Assembly: GCF_021398715.1 (NCBI RefSeq)
Contig: NZ_CP090347.1
Coordinates: 1,364,001-1,428,000 of the forward strand
Origin: Microbacterium binotii
GTDB taxonomy: Bacteria; Actinomycetota; Actinomycetes; Actinomycetales; Microbacteriaceae
Direction: 5' to 3'
DNA length: 64,000 bases
Shown here: piece by piece, positions 50,324-61,657 of the stretch
How positions within the stretch are numbered: position 1 is the first letter of the stretch
Layout: each line of letters starts with the position of its first letter
Translations under genes and position numbers: made by a program
Notes under the pieces: model-generated
Databases searched by the model: none
The model's input: the letters and a program-made list of their open reading frames with translations, nothing else
What the model was told of the DNA's origin: nothing

Positions 50324-51730
50324 GTGCCGCAAGCAGAGTTCGTCGTCGTCGCCAATCGCCTTCCCGTCGACCGAGACGCCGACGGCGGATGGCGTCGCAG
50401 CCCCGGCGGGCTGGTCACGGCGCTCGAGCCCGTGATGCGCAAGAGCGACGGCGCCTGGGTCGGGTGGGCCGGAAAGCCCGACCTCGAGCTCGAGCCGTTC
50501 GACGCCGACGGCACCCACCTCGTGCCGATCACGCTCAGCGCCGAAGAGGTCGAGCTGTACTACGAGGGATTCTCGAACGACACGATCTGGCCGCTCTACC
50601 ACGACGTGATCGCCGCTCCCCGGTACCGCCGCGAGTGGTGGAACGCGTATGTCGCCGTCAACCGCCGGTTCGCCGAGGCGGCCGCGGAGGTCGCGGCCGA
50701 GGGTGGCACGGTGTGGGTGCAGGACTACCAGCTGCAGCTCGTGCCGCAGTTCCTCCGCGAGCAGCGACCCGATCTCACGATCGGTTATTTCCATCACATT
50801 CCGTTCCCCGCATACGGCCTGTTCTCGCAGCTGCCGTGGCGTCGTCAGGTGCTCGAAGGGCTGCTCGGCGCCGACGTCATCGGCTTCCAGCGGGTGGCGG
50901 ATGCGGGCAACTTCGCCCGCGCGGTGCGTCGCCAGCTGCGCTACGAGACGAAGTCGACGGGGATCAAGGTCCCGCAGGCCGACGGCTCCGTGCGCATGGC
51001 GCTCGCCAAGGCGTTCCCGATCTCGATCGACGTGGCCTCCTACGTCGAGCTGGCCGAGCGGCCGGAGATCCAGGCGCGCGCCGCCGAGATCCGCGAAGAG
51101 CTCGGCAACCCGCGCCACATCCTGCTGGGTGTCGACCGTCTCGACTACACGAAGGGCATCCGCCACCGGATGAAGGCCTTCGGGGAACTGCTGCAGGACG
51201 AGCGGCTCTCCGTCGAGGACGTCACCCTCGTCCAGGTCGCGAGCCCGAGTCGCGAGCGCGTGGAGACCTACCAGCAGCTGCGCGACGAGATCGAGCTCAC
51301 CGTGGGGCGCATCAACGGCGACTACGACACGATGGGCCACACCGCGATCCGCTACCTCCACCAGGCCTTCCCCAAGGAGGAGATGGTGGCGCTGTACCTG
51401 GCCGCTGACGTCATGCTCGTCACGGCGCTCCGCGACGGTATGAACCTCGTCGCCAAGGAGTACGTCGCGAGCCGCATCGACAACCGCGGCGCGCTCGTGC
51501 TGAGCGAGTTCGCAGGAGCGGCCGATGAACTCGGCAGCTCACTGCTCGTGAACCCCCACGACATCCAGGGCCTCAAGGACACGATCGTCCGCGCGATCGA
51601 GATGACACCGGGTGAGCAGGGCCGTCGGATGCGCGCGCTGCGCCGCCGCGTGCGCGAGCACGACGTCGAGGACTGGTCGCGGGAGTTCCTCGCCGCCCTC
51701 GCGGGGATCCGGGGAAGCGGCGCGGCGTGA
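50324..51730 (+). CDS. otsA: Trehalose-6-phosphate synthase
   Basis: This 468-residue GT20 glycosyltransferase has RSPGGLVTALEPVM, GWAGKPD, WVQDYQLQLVPQFLRE, IGYFHHIPFP, LGVDRLDYTKGIRHRMKAF and the nucleotide-binding end LRDGMNLVAKEYVAS. It makes trehalose 6-phosphate from UDP-glucose (or other NDP-glucose) and glucose 6-phosphate, an osmoprotectant route. GTG 50324 follows CCAGGAG. The stop overlaps otsB (GTGA). Confidence 0.96.
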   Translation: MPQAEFVVVANRLPVDRDADGGWRRSPGGLVTALEPVMRKSDGAWVGWAGKPDLELEPFDADGTHLVPITLSAEEVELYYEGFSNDTIWPLYHDVIAAPRYRREWWNAYVAVNRRFAEAAAEVAAEGGTVWVQDYQLQLVPQFLREQRPDLTIGYFHHIPFPAYGLFSQLPWRRQVLEGLLGADVIGFQRVADAGNFARAVRRQLRYETKSTGIKVPQADGSVRMALAKAFPISIDVASYVELAERPEIQARAAEIREELGNPRHILLGVDRLDYTKGIRHRMKAFGELLQDERLSVEDVTLVQVASPSRERVETYQQLRDEIELTVGRINGDYDTMGHTAIRYLHQAFPKEEMVALYLAADVMLVTALRDGMNLVAKEYVASRIDNRGALVLSEFAGAADELGSSLLVNPHDIQGLKDTIVRAIEMTPGEQGRRMRALRRRVREHDVEDWSREFLAALAGIRGSGAA

Positions 51731-52491
51731 GCGATCTCGAGCACCTCGCACGGACCCCGCGGCTTCTGGTCGGACTCGACTTCGACGGCACGCTCTCGCC
51801 GCTCGTGGACGAGCCGATGTCGGCGCGGATGATCCCTGCGGCGCGTCGCGCGCTCGATGCCCTGGCCGCGCTGCCCGGCACCGACGTGGCGCTGGTGTCG
51901 GGGCGGTCGCTGGCCGATCTTCGTGTGATCAGCGAGCACACCGACGACTCGCTCTTCCACCTCGCGGGCTCCCACGGCGCCGAGACTTGGCATCCCGGTG
52001 CTCGGGCGGGGGAGGGTGACGCCGACGAGCCCGCGGATCGTGCGCTTCTGGCCGAACTCGTGCCAGAGGCCGAGCGGATCGTCGCACACGTCGACGGCGC
52101 GTGGGTGGAGCCGAAGGCGTTCGGGCTCGGCCTGCACACGCGCCTCGCTCAGTCTGACGAGGCGCTGACGGCTCAGCGCGAGATCGACGCCCTCATGGCC
52201 GAGCGGGCCCCGGGCTGGCGGCGGCGCACCGGCCGCGACATCCTCGAGTTCGCGTTCCGGCACGAGGGCAAGGACCAGGCGGTCGCGGCGTTGCGCGAGC
52301 GTCTCGGTGCGACGGCCGTGCTGTTCGCCGGCGACGACGTGACCGACGAGGATGCCCTGCGTTCGCTGGGAGACGGCGATCTGGGCGTGCATGTCGGGGC
52401 GGGTGACAGCGCCGCATCCGTGTCCGTCGAAGACCCCGCGGCGCTGGCCGCGCTCCTGGACCGGCTGGCCGCGCTGCGCGCTCAGCGTTGA
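51727..52491 (+). CDS. otsB: Trehalose-6-phosphate phosphatase
   Basis: This 254-residue HAD phosphatase has the nucleophile motif LDFDGTLSPLVDEP, motif II LVSGRS, the trehalose-phosphatase motif GSHGAETW, and motif IV GDDVTDEDAL. It converts trehalose 6-phosphate to trehalose. Translation starts at a GTG overlapping the otsA stop, so both enzymes are made together. Confidence 0.95.
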   Translation: MSDLEHLARTPRLLVGLDFDGTLSPLVDEPMSARMIPAARRALDALAALPGTDVALVSGRSLADLRVISEHTDDSLFHLAGSHGAETWHPGARAGEGDADEPADRALLAELVPEAERIVAHVDGAWVEPKAFGLGLHTRLAQSDEALTAQREIDALMAERAPGWRRRTGRDILEFAFRHEGKDQAVAALRERLGATAVLFAGDDVTDEDALRSLGDGDLGVHVGAGDSAASVSVEDPAALAALLDRLAALRAQR

Positions 52492-52537
52492 CGGCTCGGC
52501 GACCGTGACGGGCGCCCGGCCGCAATAGACTGCACGG

Positions 52538-54244
52538 GTGAGCCACCCCGACGAAGCGATCGACATCAAGCCGCGCAGCCGAGCTGTGACGGACGGCATT
52601 GAAGCCACCACCTCCCGAGGCATGCTGCGTGCCGTCGGCATGGGAGACGAGGACTGGGACAAGCCCCAGATCGGCATCGCCTCCAGCTGGAACGAGATCA
52701 CCCCCTGCAACCTCAGCCTCGACCGGCTCGCCCAGGGTGCCAAGGAGGGCGTGCACGCCGGAGGGGGATACCCGCTGCAGTTCGGCACGATCTCCGTCTC
52801 CGACGGCATCTCGATGGGGCACGAGGGCATGCACTTCTCGCTCGTCAGCCGCGAGGTCATCGCCGACTCCGTCGAGACCGTCATGATGGCCGAGCGCCTC
52901 GACGGCAGCGTCCTGCTGGCCGGCTGCGACAAGTCCATCCCCGGCATGCTCATGGCCTCGGCACGTCTGGACCTCTCGAGCGTCTTCCTCTACGCGGGTT
53001 CGATCGCGCCCGGCTGGGTCAAGCTCAGCGACGGCACCGAGAAGGACGTGACCATCATCGACTCCTTCGAGGCGGTCGGTGCGTGCCTCGCGGGCAAGAT
53101 GAGCGAGGCCGACCTCAAGCGCATCGAGTGCGCGATCGCACCGGGCGAGGGAGCCTGCGGCGGCATGTACACCGCCAACACCATGGCCTCCGTCGCGGAG
53201 GCGCTCGGGCTCAGCCTCCCCGGCAGCGCGGCGCCGCCCTCCGCCGACCGCCGCCGCGACTACTTCGCGCACCGCTCGGGTGAGGCCGTCGTCAACCTGC
53301 TCAAGCTCGGCATCACGACGCGCGACATCCTCACCAAGGAGGCGTTCGAGAACGCGATCGCCCTCGCCATGGCGCTCGGCGGCTCGACGAACGTCGTGCT
53401 GCACCTGCTCGCCATCGCCCGCGAGGCCGATGTCGAGCTCTCGCTCCACGACTTCAACCGCATCGGCGACAAGGTGCCCCACGTGGCCGACATGAAGCCG
53501 TTCGGCCAGTACGTCATGAACGACGTCGACCGCCACGGCGGCATCCCGGTCATCATGAAGGCGATGCTGGACGAAGGGCTGCTTCACGGCGACGCCCTCA
53601 CCGTCACCGGCAAGACGCTCGCCGAGAACCTGCGCGAGCTCGATCCGGACCCCATCGACGGCACCGTGATCCACACCTTCGACAACCCGATCCACGCCAC
53701 CGGCGGAATCACGATCCTGCACGGCTCACTGGCGCCCGAGGGCGCCGTGGTCAAGACGGCCGGCTTCGACGCCGCCGTGTTCGAGGGCCCCGCGCGCGTG
53801 TTCGAGCGCGAGCGCGCCGCGATGGACGCGCTGGAGGCGGGGGAGATCCGCGCCGGCGACGTCGTGGTCATCCGGTACGAGGGCCCGAAGGGCGGCCCGG
53901 GCATGCGCGAGATGCTCGCGGTCACCGCCGCCATCAAGGGCGCCGGCCTCGGAAAAGATGTACTACTCTTGACGGACGGACGATTCTCGGGCGGCACAAC
54001 CGGCCTGTGCATCGGCCACGTAGCACCGGAAGCGGTGGACGCAGGTCCTATCGCTTTCGTGCGCGATGGTGATCTGATACGGGTCGATATCGCGGCTCGC
54101 TCTCTCGACCTACTCGTCGATGAGGCCGAGCTGAGCTCCCGCCGCTCTGGCTGGGAGCCGCTTCCCCCGCGCTATACCCGTGGCGTCCTGGCCAAGTACT
54201 CGAAGCTCGTGCGTTCGGCTGCCGAAGGCGCCGTCACCGGGTGA
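52538..54244 (+). CDS. ilvD: Dihydroxy-acid dehydratase
   Basis: This 568-residue enzyme catalyses the third common step of valine/isoleucine synthesis. Iron-sulfur cysteines are in [18 protein letters not shown] and [26 protein letters not shown] lies near the C-terminus. The GTG start is 7 bp after TAGACT (52526-52531), suggesting leaderless translation. From about 53951 to the end about a third of codons end in A/T, against only a handful in the stretch before, an abrupt change inside one gene. ilvB follows 43 bp later. Confidence 0.96.
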   Translation: MSHPDEAIDIKPRSRAVTDGIEATTSRGMLRAVGMGDEDWDKPQIGIASSWNEITPCNLSLDRLAQGAKEGVHAGGGYPLQFGTISVSDGISMGHEGMHFSLVSREVIADSVETVMMAERLDGSVLLAGCDKSIPGMLMASARLDLSSVFLYAGSIAPGWVKLSDGTEKDVTIIDSFEAVGACLAGKMSEADLKRIECAIAPGEGACGGMYTANTMASVAEALGLSLPGSAAPPSADRRRDYFAHRSGEAVVNLLKLGITTRDILTKEAFENAIALAMALGGSTNVVLHLLAIAREADVELSLHDFNRIGDKVPHVADMKPFGQYVMNDVDRHGGIPVIMKAMLDEGLLHGDALTVTGKTLAENLRELDPDPIDGTVIHTFDNPIHATGGITILHGSLAPEGAVVKTAGFDAAVFEGPARVFERERAAMDALEAGEIRAGDVVVIRYEGPKGGPGMREMLAVTAAIKGAGLGKDVLLLTDGRFSGGTTGLCIGHVAPEAVDAGPIAFVRDGDLIRVDIAARSLDLLVDEAELSSRRSGWEPLPPRYTRGVLAKYSKLVRSAAEGAVTG

Positions 54245-54287
54245 CTTCGCCTCCGACATCCCGTCATCCCCACCCGAGGTAGTTCCC

Positions 54288-56090
54288 ATGTCCTCAGACA
54301 TCTCTGCGGCCATTCCCCGGCCGCCCGCCCGTGCGCAGTCCGCACCCGTGATCACGGGAGCGGAGGCCGTCGTCCGCTCGCTCGAGCTCGTCGGCGTCAC
54401 CGACGTGTTCGGGCTGCCGGGCGGCGCGATCATGCCCGTCTACGACCCGCTCATGGACGATGAGGCCGTGCGCCACATCCTCGTTCGCCACGAGCAGGGC
54501 GCCGGTCACGCTGCGGAGGGCTACGCCGCCGCATCCGGTCGTACCGGTGTCGCCATCGCGACGTCCGGCCCGGGCGCGACGAACCTCGTCACCGCCATCG
54601 CGGACGCCTACATGGACTCCGTCCCGCTCGTGTGCATCACCGGTCAGGTCTTCTCGACGCTGATGGGCACGGACGCGTTCCAGGAAGCCGACATCGTGGG
54701 CATCACGATGCCGATCACGAAGCACTCGTTCCTGGTGAAGACGGCCGAAGAGATCCCCGGCGCGATCGCAGCCGCGTTCGAGATCGCCAGCACCGGGCGC
54801 CCCGGTCCCGTGCTCGTGGACATCACGAAGGACGCCCAGCAGGCCACGGCGCCCTTCATCTGGCCCCCGAAGGTCGAGCTGCCCGGCTACCGTCCGGTGA
54901 CGAAGGCCCACGGCAAGCAGATCCAGGCCGCGGCTCAGCTGCTGTCCGAGGCCCGCAAGCCCGTGCTGTACGTCGGTGGCGGCGTGATCCGCTCGCACTC
55001 GTCCGACGAACTGCGCGTGCTGGCCGAGGCGACGGGCGCTCCGGTCGTGACGACGCTCATGGCGCGAGGCGCGTTCCCGGACTCGCACCCGCAGAACCTC
55101 GGCATGCCCGGCATGCACGGCACGGTGCCCGCGGTGCTCGCGCTGCAGGAGGCCGACCTCATCGTGGCGCTCGGAGCCCGCTTCGACGACCGCGTCACGG
55201 GCAAGGCATCGCTGTTCGCCCCGGGCGCGAAGGTCGTGCACGTCGACATCGACCCCGCCGAGATCTCGAAGATCCGCTTCGCCGATGTGCCGATCGTCGG
55301 CGACCTGAAGGAGGTGCTCGTCGACCTGGACGGAGCCTTCCGCCAGGCCATCGGCGACCAGAAGCCGGACATCACCGAATGGTGGAGCTACCTCGACGGC
55401 CTCCGCGACGAGTTCCCTCTGGGCTACGCACCCACGACCGACGGTCTGCTGTCGCCGCAGCAGGTCATCTCGCGCATCGGTGAGCTGAGCGGTCCCGAGG
55501 CGATCTACGCCGCCGGCGTCGGCCAGCACCAGATGTGGGCCGCCCAGTTCATCAAGTACGAGCGTCCCAACTCCTGGCTCAACTCCGGCGGCGCCGGAAC
55601 CATGGGCTACGGGGTCCCTGCCGCGATGGGCGCGAAGGTCGCAGAACCCGACCGCGTGGTGTGGGCGATCGACGGCGACGGCTGCTTCCAGATGACCAAT
55701 CAGGAGCTCGCCACCTGCGTCATCAACGAGATCCCGATCAAGGTCGCGATCATCAACAACTCGTCGCTGGGCATGGTGCGCCAGTGGCAGACGCTGTTCT
55801 TCGACGGCCGCCACTCGAACACCGATCTCAACACCGGACACGGCACCGCCCGCATCCCGGACTTCGTGAAGCTCGCGGACGCCTACGGCTGCCTGGCGAT
55901 CCGCGTCGAGCGCGAGGACGAGATCGACGCCGCCATCACGCTCGCCCTCGAGACGAACGATCGCCCCGTCGTGATCGACTTCGTCGTGTCGGCCGACGCG
56001 ATGGTGTGGCCCATGGTCCCGCAGGGCGTGAGTAACAGCTTCGTGCAGTACGCCCGCGACCACGCACCCGAATTCGACAAGGAGGACTGA
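54288..56090 (+). CDS. ilvB: Acetolactate synthase, catalytic subunit
   Basis: This 600-residue ThDP enzyme has the activating glutamate in [17 protein letters not shown] and the ThDP/Mg motif [16 protein letters not shown] ending at IINN. The FAD region has RFDDRVTG. It condenses two pyruvates, or pyruvate and 2-oxobutyrate, in branched-chain amino-acid synthesis. The start at 54288 is set by the conserved N-terminus; the frame before it belongs to the end of ilvD. The regulatory subunit begins 1 bp after the stop. Confidence 0.97.
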   Translation: MSSDISAAIPRPPARAQSAPVITGAEAVVRSLELVGVTDVFGLPGGAIMPVYDPLMDDEAVRHILVRHEQGAGHAAEGYAAASGRTGVAIATSGPGATNLVTAIADAYMDSVPLVCITGQVFSTLMGTDAFQEADIVGITMPITKHSFLVKTAEEIPGAIAAAFEIASTGRPGPVLVDITKDAQQATAPFIWPPKVELPGYRPVTKAHGKQIQAAAQLLSEARKPVLYVGGGVIRSHSSDELRVLAEATGAPVVTTLMARGAFPDSHPQNLGMPGMHGTVPAVLALQEADLIVALGARFDDRVTGKASLFAPGAKVVHVDIDPAEISKIRFADVPIVGDLKEVLVDLDGAFRQAIGDQKPDITEWWSYLDGLRDEFPLGYAPTTDGLLSPQQVISRIGELSGPEAIYAAGVGQHQMWAAQFIKYERPNSWLNSGGAGTMGYGVPAAMGAKVAEPDRVVWAIDGDGCFQMTNQELATCVINEIPIKVAIINNSSLGMVRQWQTLFFDGRHSNTDLNTGHGTARIPDFVKLADAYGCLAIRVEREDEIDAAITLALETNDRPVVIDFVVSADAMVWPMVPQGVSNSFVQYARDHAPEFDKED

Positions 56091-56091
56091 C

Positions 56092-57715
<1,624 letters not shown>

Positions 57716-57770
57716 TCCGCGCCTGAGCGCCTGAACACCTCGCCGTGCACCACGCGGCGGACCTGGCCCG

Positions 57771-57802
57771 GCCACCGCATCCCGAACACAGGATGCGGTG
57801 GC
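57771..57802 (+). terminator. ilvC terminator
   Basis: GCCACCGCATCC pairs perfectly with GGATGCGGTGGC (8-base loop), followed by AGGGTCTTTTTC. Confidence 0.93.
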
Positions 57803-57837
57803 AGGGTCTTTTTCATGGGACCTTGGGCCCTGGGTAG

Positions 57838-57848
57838 TGGTCTGACCA
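57838..57848 (+). promoter_or_regulatory. GntR/FadR-type operator upstream of adhE
   Basis: TGGTCTGACCA matches the FadR/PdhR-subfamily consensus TGGTCnGACCA exactly. It stands 59 bp before the adhE start codon, in the promoter region. A FadR-type regulator is not encoded in this window. Confidence 0.55.
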
Positions 57849-57906
57849 ATTCATAACCTGGTCCCATGACGCGCGGCGAATGACCGCGCAGAGTGGGAGT
57901 GTTCCG

Positions 57907-60597
57907 ATGTCTGTCGTCATCGATGCCCTCGTCGACCGGGCCCAAGAAGCTCTGGCCGCGTACGCATCCTTCACCCAGGAGCAGATCGACCAGATCGTCC
58001 GCAAGGCGTCGGTCGCTGCCCTCAGCCACCACGCCGACCTCGCCGTGCTCGCCGTCGAAGAGACGCGCCGAGGCACCTTCGAGGACAAAGCCGTGAAGAA
58101 CATGTTCGCGTGCGAACACGTCACGAACTCGATCATCAATCAGCGCACCGTCGGCGTGATCTCGACCGACGAACTCACGGGCATCACCGAGATCGCCGAC
58201 CCGGTCGGCGTCGTGTGCGCCCTCACACCGGTGACGAACCCGACGTCCACGACGATCTTCAAGTCGCTCATCGCGCTGAAGACCCGCAACCCCATCGTGT
58301 TCGGCTTCCACCCGTCCGCTCAGCGTTCGTCCGTGGCCGCTGCGACGGTCGTGCGCGACGCGGCCGTCGCCGCAGGCGCTCCCGCCGACTGCATCCAGTG
58401 GATCGAGGAGCCGTCGATGGAGGCGTCGGGCGAGCTCATGAACCACCCCGGCGTCGCGCTCATCCTCGCCACCGGCGGCAACGCCATGGTGCGTGCGGCG
58501 TACTCCTGCGGCAAGCCCGCCCTCGGCGTCGGCGCCGGCAACGTGCCCGCCTTCATCGAGCGCACCGCGAAGGTCGGTCGCGCCGTCAACGACATCGTGA
58601 TCTCGAAGTCGTTCGACAACGGCATGGTCTGCGCGTCCGAGCAGGCCGTCATCCTCGACGCTCCGATCGCGAAGGAGGCCCTCGCGGAGTTCGCTCGCCT
58701 GCACGCCTACATGGCGACGCCGGCCGAGAAGCGACTGCTGGAAGAGTTCATCTTCGGCGTGGCCGCCGACAGCGCCAACTGCGCCGACGCGAAGCTCAAC
58801 GCATCCGTCGTCGGACAGTCGCCTGTGTGGATCGCTCAGCAGGCCGGCTTCGAGGTCCCCGCGGACACGTCGATCATCCTCGCCGAGGTCTCCGGCGTCG
58901 GGCCGCACGAGCCTCTGACGCGCGAGAAGCTCGCGCCCGTGCTGGCCGTGCTCCACGCCCGCAACCCGCAGGAGGGCATCGACCTCGCAGAGCAGATGGT
59001 CGCCTTCGACGGCCTCGGCCACTCCGGCGCGATCCACAGCAACGACGCCGCGGTGATCGCCGACTTCGCCGACCGCGTGAAGGCCGTGCGCATCATCGAG
59101 AACGCCCCGTCGGCCCTCGGCGGCATCGGCGACATCTACAACGCGTTCATGCCGTCGCTGACCCTCGGCTGCGGCTCCTACGGTCACAACTCGGTCTCGA
59201 ACAACGTCTCGGCGGTGAATCTGTTGAACATCAAGCGCGTCGGTCGGCGCAACAACAATCTGCAGTGGTTCAAGATCCCGGCGAAGACCTACTTCGAGCC
59301 GAACGCGCTGCGCTACCTGATCGACATGAAGCACATCGACCGGGTCACGATCGTCACCGACGCCACGATGACGAAGATGGGCTTCGTCGACCGGGTCGTC
59401 GACATCCTGCACCGTCGGGCGACGCCCGTGCACCTGCAGATCATCGACCGCGTGCTGCCCGAGCCCACCGTGGCGAGCGTCCAGGCCGGAGCCGCGCAGA
59501 TGCGCGAGTTCCAGCCCGACACGATCATCGCGCTCGGCGGCGGTTCGCCCATGGACGCGGCCAAGGTCATGTGGCTGCTGTACGAGAACCCCGACGTGCA
59601 GTTCTCGGACATGCGGGAGAAGTTCTTCGATGTGCGCAAGCGCGCCTTCAAGTTCCCCGAGCTCGGTGCCAAGGCGAAGCTCGTCTGCGTGCCGACCACC
59701 TCGGGAACCGGAAGCGAGATGACGCCGTTCGCGGTGATCACCGATGAGACGACGGGCATGAAGTACCCGCTCGCGGACTACGCGCTCACCCCGTCGGTCG
59801 CCATCATCGACCCGACGCTGACCGCGGCGCTGCCGGCCTTCCTCGTGGCGGATGCGGGCTTCGACGCCCTCACCCACGCGACCGAGGCGTACGTGTCCGT
59901 CTACGCGAACGACTACACCGACGGTCTCGCGCTGCACGCGATCAAGCTGATCTTCGAGAACATCGTGCGCTCCACGCAGGCGCCCGCGGGGTCGAAGGAC
60001 GCCGCAGACCTGCAAGCCCGCGAGAAGATGCACAACGCCGCATCCATCGCCGGCATGGCGTTCGGCAACGCGTTCCTCGGGATCGTGCACGCCATGGCCC
60101 ACGTCACCGGTTCGAAGTTCCACCTCGTGCACGGCCGCACCAACGCGATCTACCTGCCGCACGCGATCCGCTACAACGGCCGCGTTCCCAGCAAGGTCAC
60201 GAGCTGGCCGAAGTACGAGCGCTACATCGCACCGGAGCGCTACCAGGAGATCGCCAAGCACCTGGGCCTGAAGGCGGACACCCCGGAGCAGGGCGTCGAG
60301 AGCTACGCCCGCGCCGTCGAGAAGCTGCGCGACGCCGTCGGCATCGAGCGCTCGTTCCAGGCGCAGGGTGTTGCGGAGGGCGACTTCATCGGCCGCCTCG
60401 ACGAGCTGGCCATGGCCGCCTACGGCGACCAGTGCGCTCCGGCCAACCCGCGTCTGCCGCTGCTCGCGGACATGCGCACCCTCATGGAGGCGGCCTACTA
60501 CGGCACCTCGTTCGACGAAGTGCGCGCTGCCCGTGCGCACGCCGAAGCTGCGGCGGATGCGGCGACTGAGCCCGCCCGTCCGACGCAGGACGCCTGA
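57907..60597 (+). CDS. adhE: Bifunctional acetaldehyde-CoA / alcohol dehydrogenase
   Basis: The 896 residues comprise an N-terminal CoA-acylating aldehyde dehydrogenase (catalytic Cys in DNGMVCASEQA, NAD motif GVGAGNVPAF) and a C-terminal iron-containing alcohol dehydrogenase (ALGGGSPMDAAK, Fe ligands in ALTHATEAYVS and HGRTNAIYLPHA). The enzyme reduces acetyl-CoA to ethanol in fermentation, or the reverse, and typically forms spirosome filaments. ATG 57907 has a GGGAG upstream; the earlier ATG at 57880 is less likely. A GntR-type operator in the promoter suggests redox or carbon control. Confidence 0.95.
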   Translation: MSVVIDALVDRAQEALAAYASFTQEQIDQIVRKASVAALSHHADLAVLAVEETRRGTFEDKAVKNMFACEHVTNSIINQRTVGVISTDELTGITEIADPVGVVCALTPVTNPTSTTIFKSLIALKTRNPIVFGFHPSAQRSSVAAATVVRDAAVAAGAPADCIQWIEEPSMEASGELMNHPGVALILATGGNAMVRAAYSCGKPALGVGAGNVPAFIERTAKVGRAVNDIVISKSFDNGMVCASEQAVILDAPIAKEALAEFARLHAYMATPAEKRLLEEFIFGVAADSANCADAKLNASVVGQSPVWIAQQAGFEVPADTSIILAEVSGVGPHEPLTREKLAPVLAVLHARNPQEGIDLAEQMVAFDGLGHSGAIHSNDAAVIADFADRVKAVRIIENAPSALGGIGDIYNAFMPSLTLGCGSYGHNSVSNNVSAVNLLNIKRVGRRNNNLQWFKIPAKTYFEPNALRYLIDMKHIDRVTIVTDATMTKMGFVDRVVDILHRRATPVHLQIIDRVLPEPTVASVQAGAAQMREFQPDTIIALGGGSPMDAAKVMWLLYENPDVQFSDMREKFFDVRKRAFKFPELGAKAKLVCVPTTSGTGSEMTPFAVITDETTGMKYPLADYALTPSVAIIDPTLTAALPAFLVADAGFDALTHATEAYVSVYANDYTDGLALHAIKLIFENIVRSTQAPAGSKDAADLQAREKMHNAASIAGMAFGNAFLGIVHAMAHVTGSKFHLVHGRTNAIYLPHAIRYNGRVPSKVTSWPKYERYIAPERYQEIAKHLGLKADTPEQGVESYARAVEKLRDAVGIERSFQAQGVAEGDFIGRLDELAMAAYGDQCAPANPRLPLLADMRTLMEAAYYGTSFDEVRAARAHAEAAADAATEPARPTQDA

Positions 60598-60616
60598 ATC
60601 CCCTTCTGGGCGTCCG

Positions 60617-60645
60617 GGCCCCGGGATCCTCGTGATCCCGGGGCC
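60617..60645 (+). terminator. adhE terminator
   Basis: GGCCCCGGGATC and GATCCCGGGGCC form a perfect 12-bp stem with a five-base loop, 20 bases after the stop. Confidence 0.9.
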
Positions 60646-60674
60646 TTCGCCGTGCCAGGAGGTAGGGTCGAGGC

Positions 60675-61160
60675 ATGGTTTCGCGCGACGACGACGCTCT
60701 CAGCTGGGACGGTGACGACGACCCGACGCTCGCCCCGCAGGTGGCGCCCCGTCGGGCCGCATCCGCCCCGGAGGTGGAGTCGGAAACGACCGGCGCAAAG
60801 CGTCTCGAGGCCGAGACGAAGGCGGCTCCCGCATCCGTCTCCGACGACGACGACGCCGAGCCCGCGCCGATGAGCAACGTCGCGCTCGTCACGCTCGGCG
60901 TGTTCGGCGGGATCTATCTGCTGCTCGCCGTCGGATGGTTCATCGGCGGGTCGCGCCTGCAGTTCGTCGCGCAGCTGTTCATCAATCCCGCCGCTCACAC
61001 TGCGGCGTGGATCCTGGCGATCGCGGCGCCCGCCGTCTGGTTCGCGACCACGATGGTGCTGACGCGCTCCCGACCCATGTGGCTGCGGATCGTGGCCCTG
61101 GTCGTCGGCGCGGTGGTGCTGCTGCCCTGGCCGTTCCTCATGACGGGAGTGGGAGCATGA
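60675..61160 (+). CDS. Membrane protein with long acidic N-terminal tail
   Basis: This 161-residue protein has about 65 acidic, Ala/Pro-rich residues (DDDALSWDGDDDPTLAP and more), then three membrane segments (about 67-88, 106-124 and 132-155). Similar actinobacterial proteins are sometimes mislabelled DNA polymerase III gamma/tau because of the tail; no polymerase motif is present. It overlaps the next small membrane protein (ATGA), so the two probably work together. Function unknown. Confidence 0.65.
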   Translation: MVSRDDDALSWDGDDDPTLAPQVAPRRAASAPEVESETTGAKRLEAETKAAPASVSDDDDAEPAPMSNVALVTLGVFGGIYLLLAVGWFIGGSRLQFVAQLFINPAAHTAAWILAIAAPAVWFATTMVLTRSRPMWLRIVALVVGAVVLLPWPFLMTGVGA

Positions 61161-61501
61161 GCGCCACGACCCCCGCGCGTCGCGTCGCGCTGCCGGTCTG
61201 GCTGATCGTCACGATCGCGGGCTTCGCCGCCCTCTTCTTCGCGTTCGCGCTCTGGACGGCGCTCGGATTCCTGTTCCAGCAGGCCGGGGGAGACGCCGGC
61301 CTCACCGGGTACGGCTGGTTCGTGCTGCTGCTGCCCGTGCTGTTCCCGATCCTCGTGTTCGCCGGCTGCTTCGCCCTGGGCTGGCGACGCAAGGCGGGGC
61401 CGTTCGCACTCCTGCTTCTGCTCGGCCTGTGCCTGGTCGCCGTCTTCTGGCTCGACATCTTCGCCTACGCGTCGGTCACCCCCGCGCTCTACAACGCCTG
61501 A
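61157..61501 (+). CDS. Small hypothetical membrane protein
   Basis: This 114-residue protein has three hydrophobic segments (about 11-36, 51-74 and 80-104), with short basic loops (RRVALPVW, GWRRKAG). The ATG at 61157 overlaps the stop of the preceding membrane-protein gene. No family is recognised. The pair is placed between adhE and serA, but each of those has its own terminator or leader. Confidence 0.62.
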   Translation: MSATTPARRVALPVWLIVTIAGFAALFFAFALWTALGFLFQQAGGDAGLTGYGWFVLLLPVLFPILVFAGCFALGWRRKAGPFALLLLLGLCLVAVFWLDIFAYASVTPALYNA

Positions 61502-61657
61502 GATCCGAAGGTCCAACGTCCCGTCACACGGTCGGGGGCACCGCGGCCGGGGCAGTAGGCTGGCAACTGCGCGGCCGGCCCGCCCGCGACGCGCTTCCAC
61601 CCGCCTCGCGCCGTCGTGCTCTGCACGCGGTCCCGCATGTGTCAAAGGACATCCGCT

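Noticed and set aside
60675..61160. DNA polymerase III gamma/tau annotation for the acidic-tail membrane protein
   Set aside because: It has three membrane helices and no AAA or polymerase-binding motif; only the acidic tail is similar.
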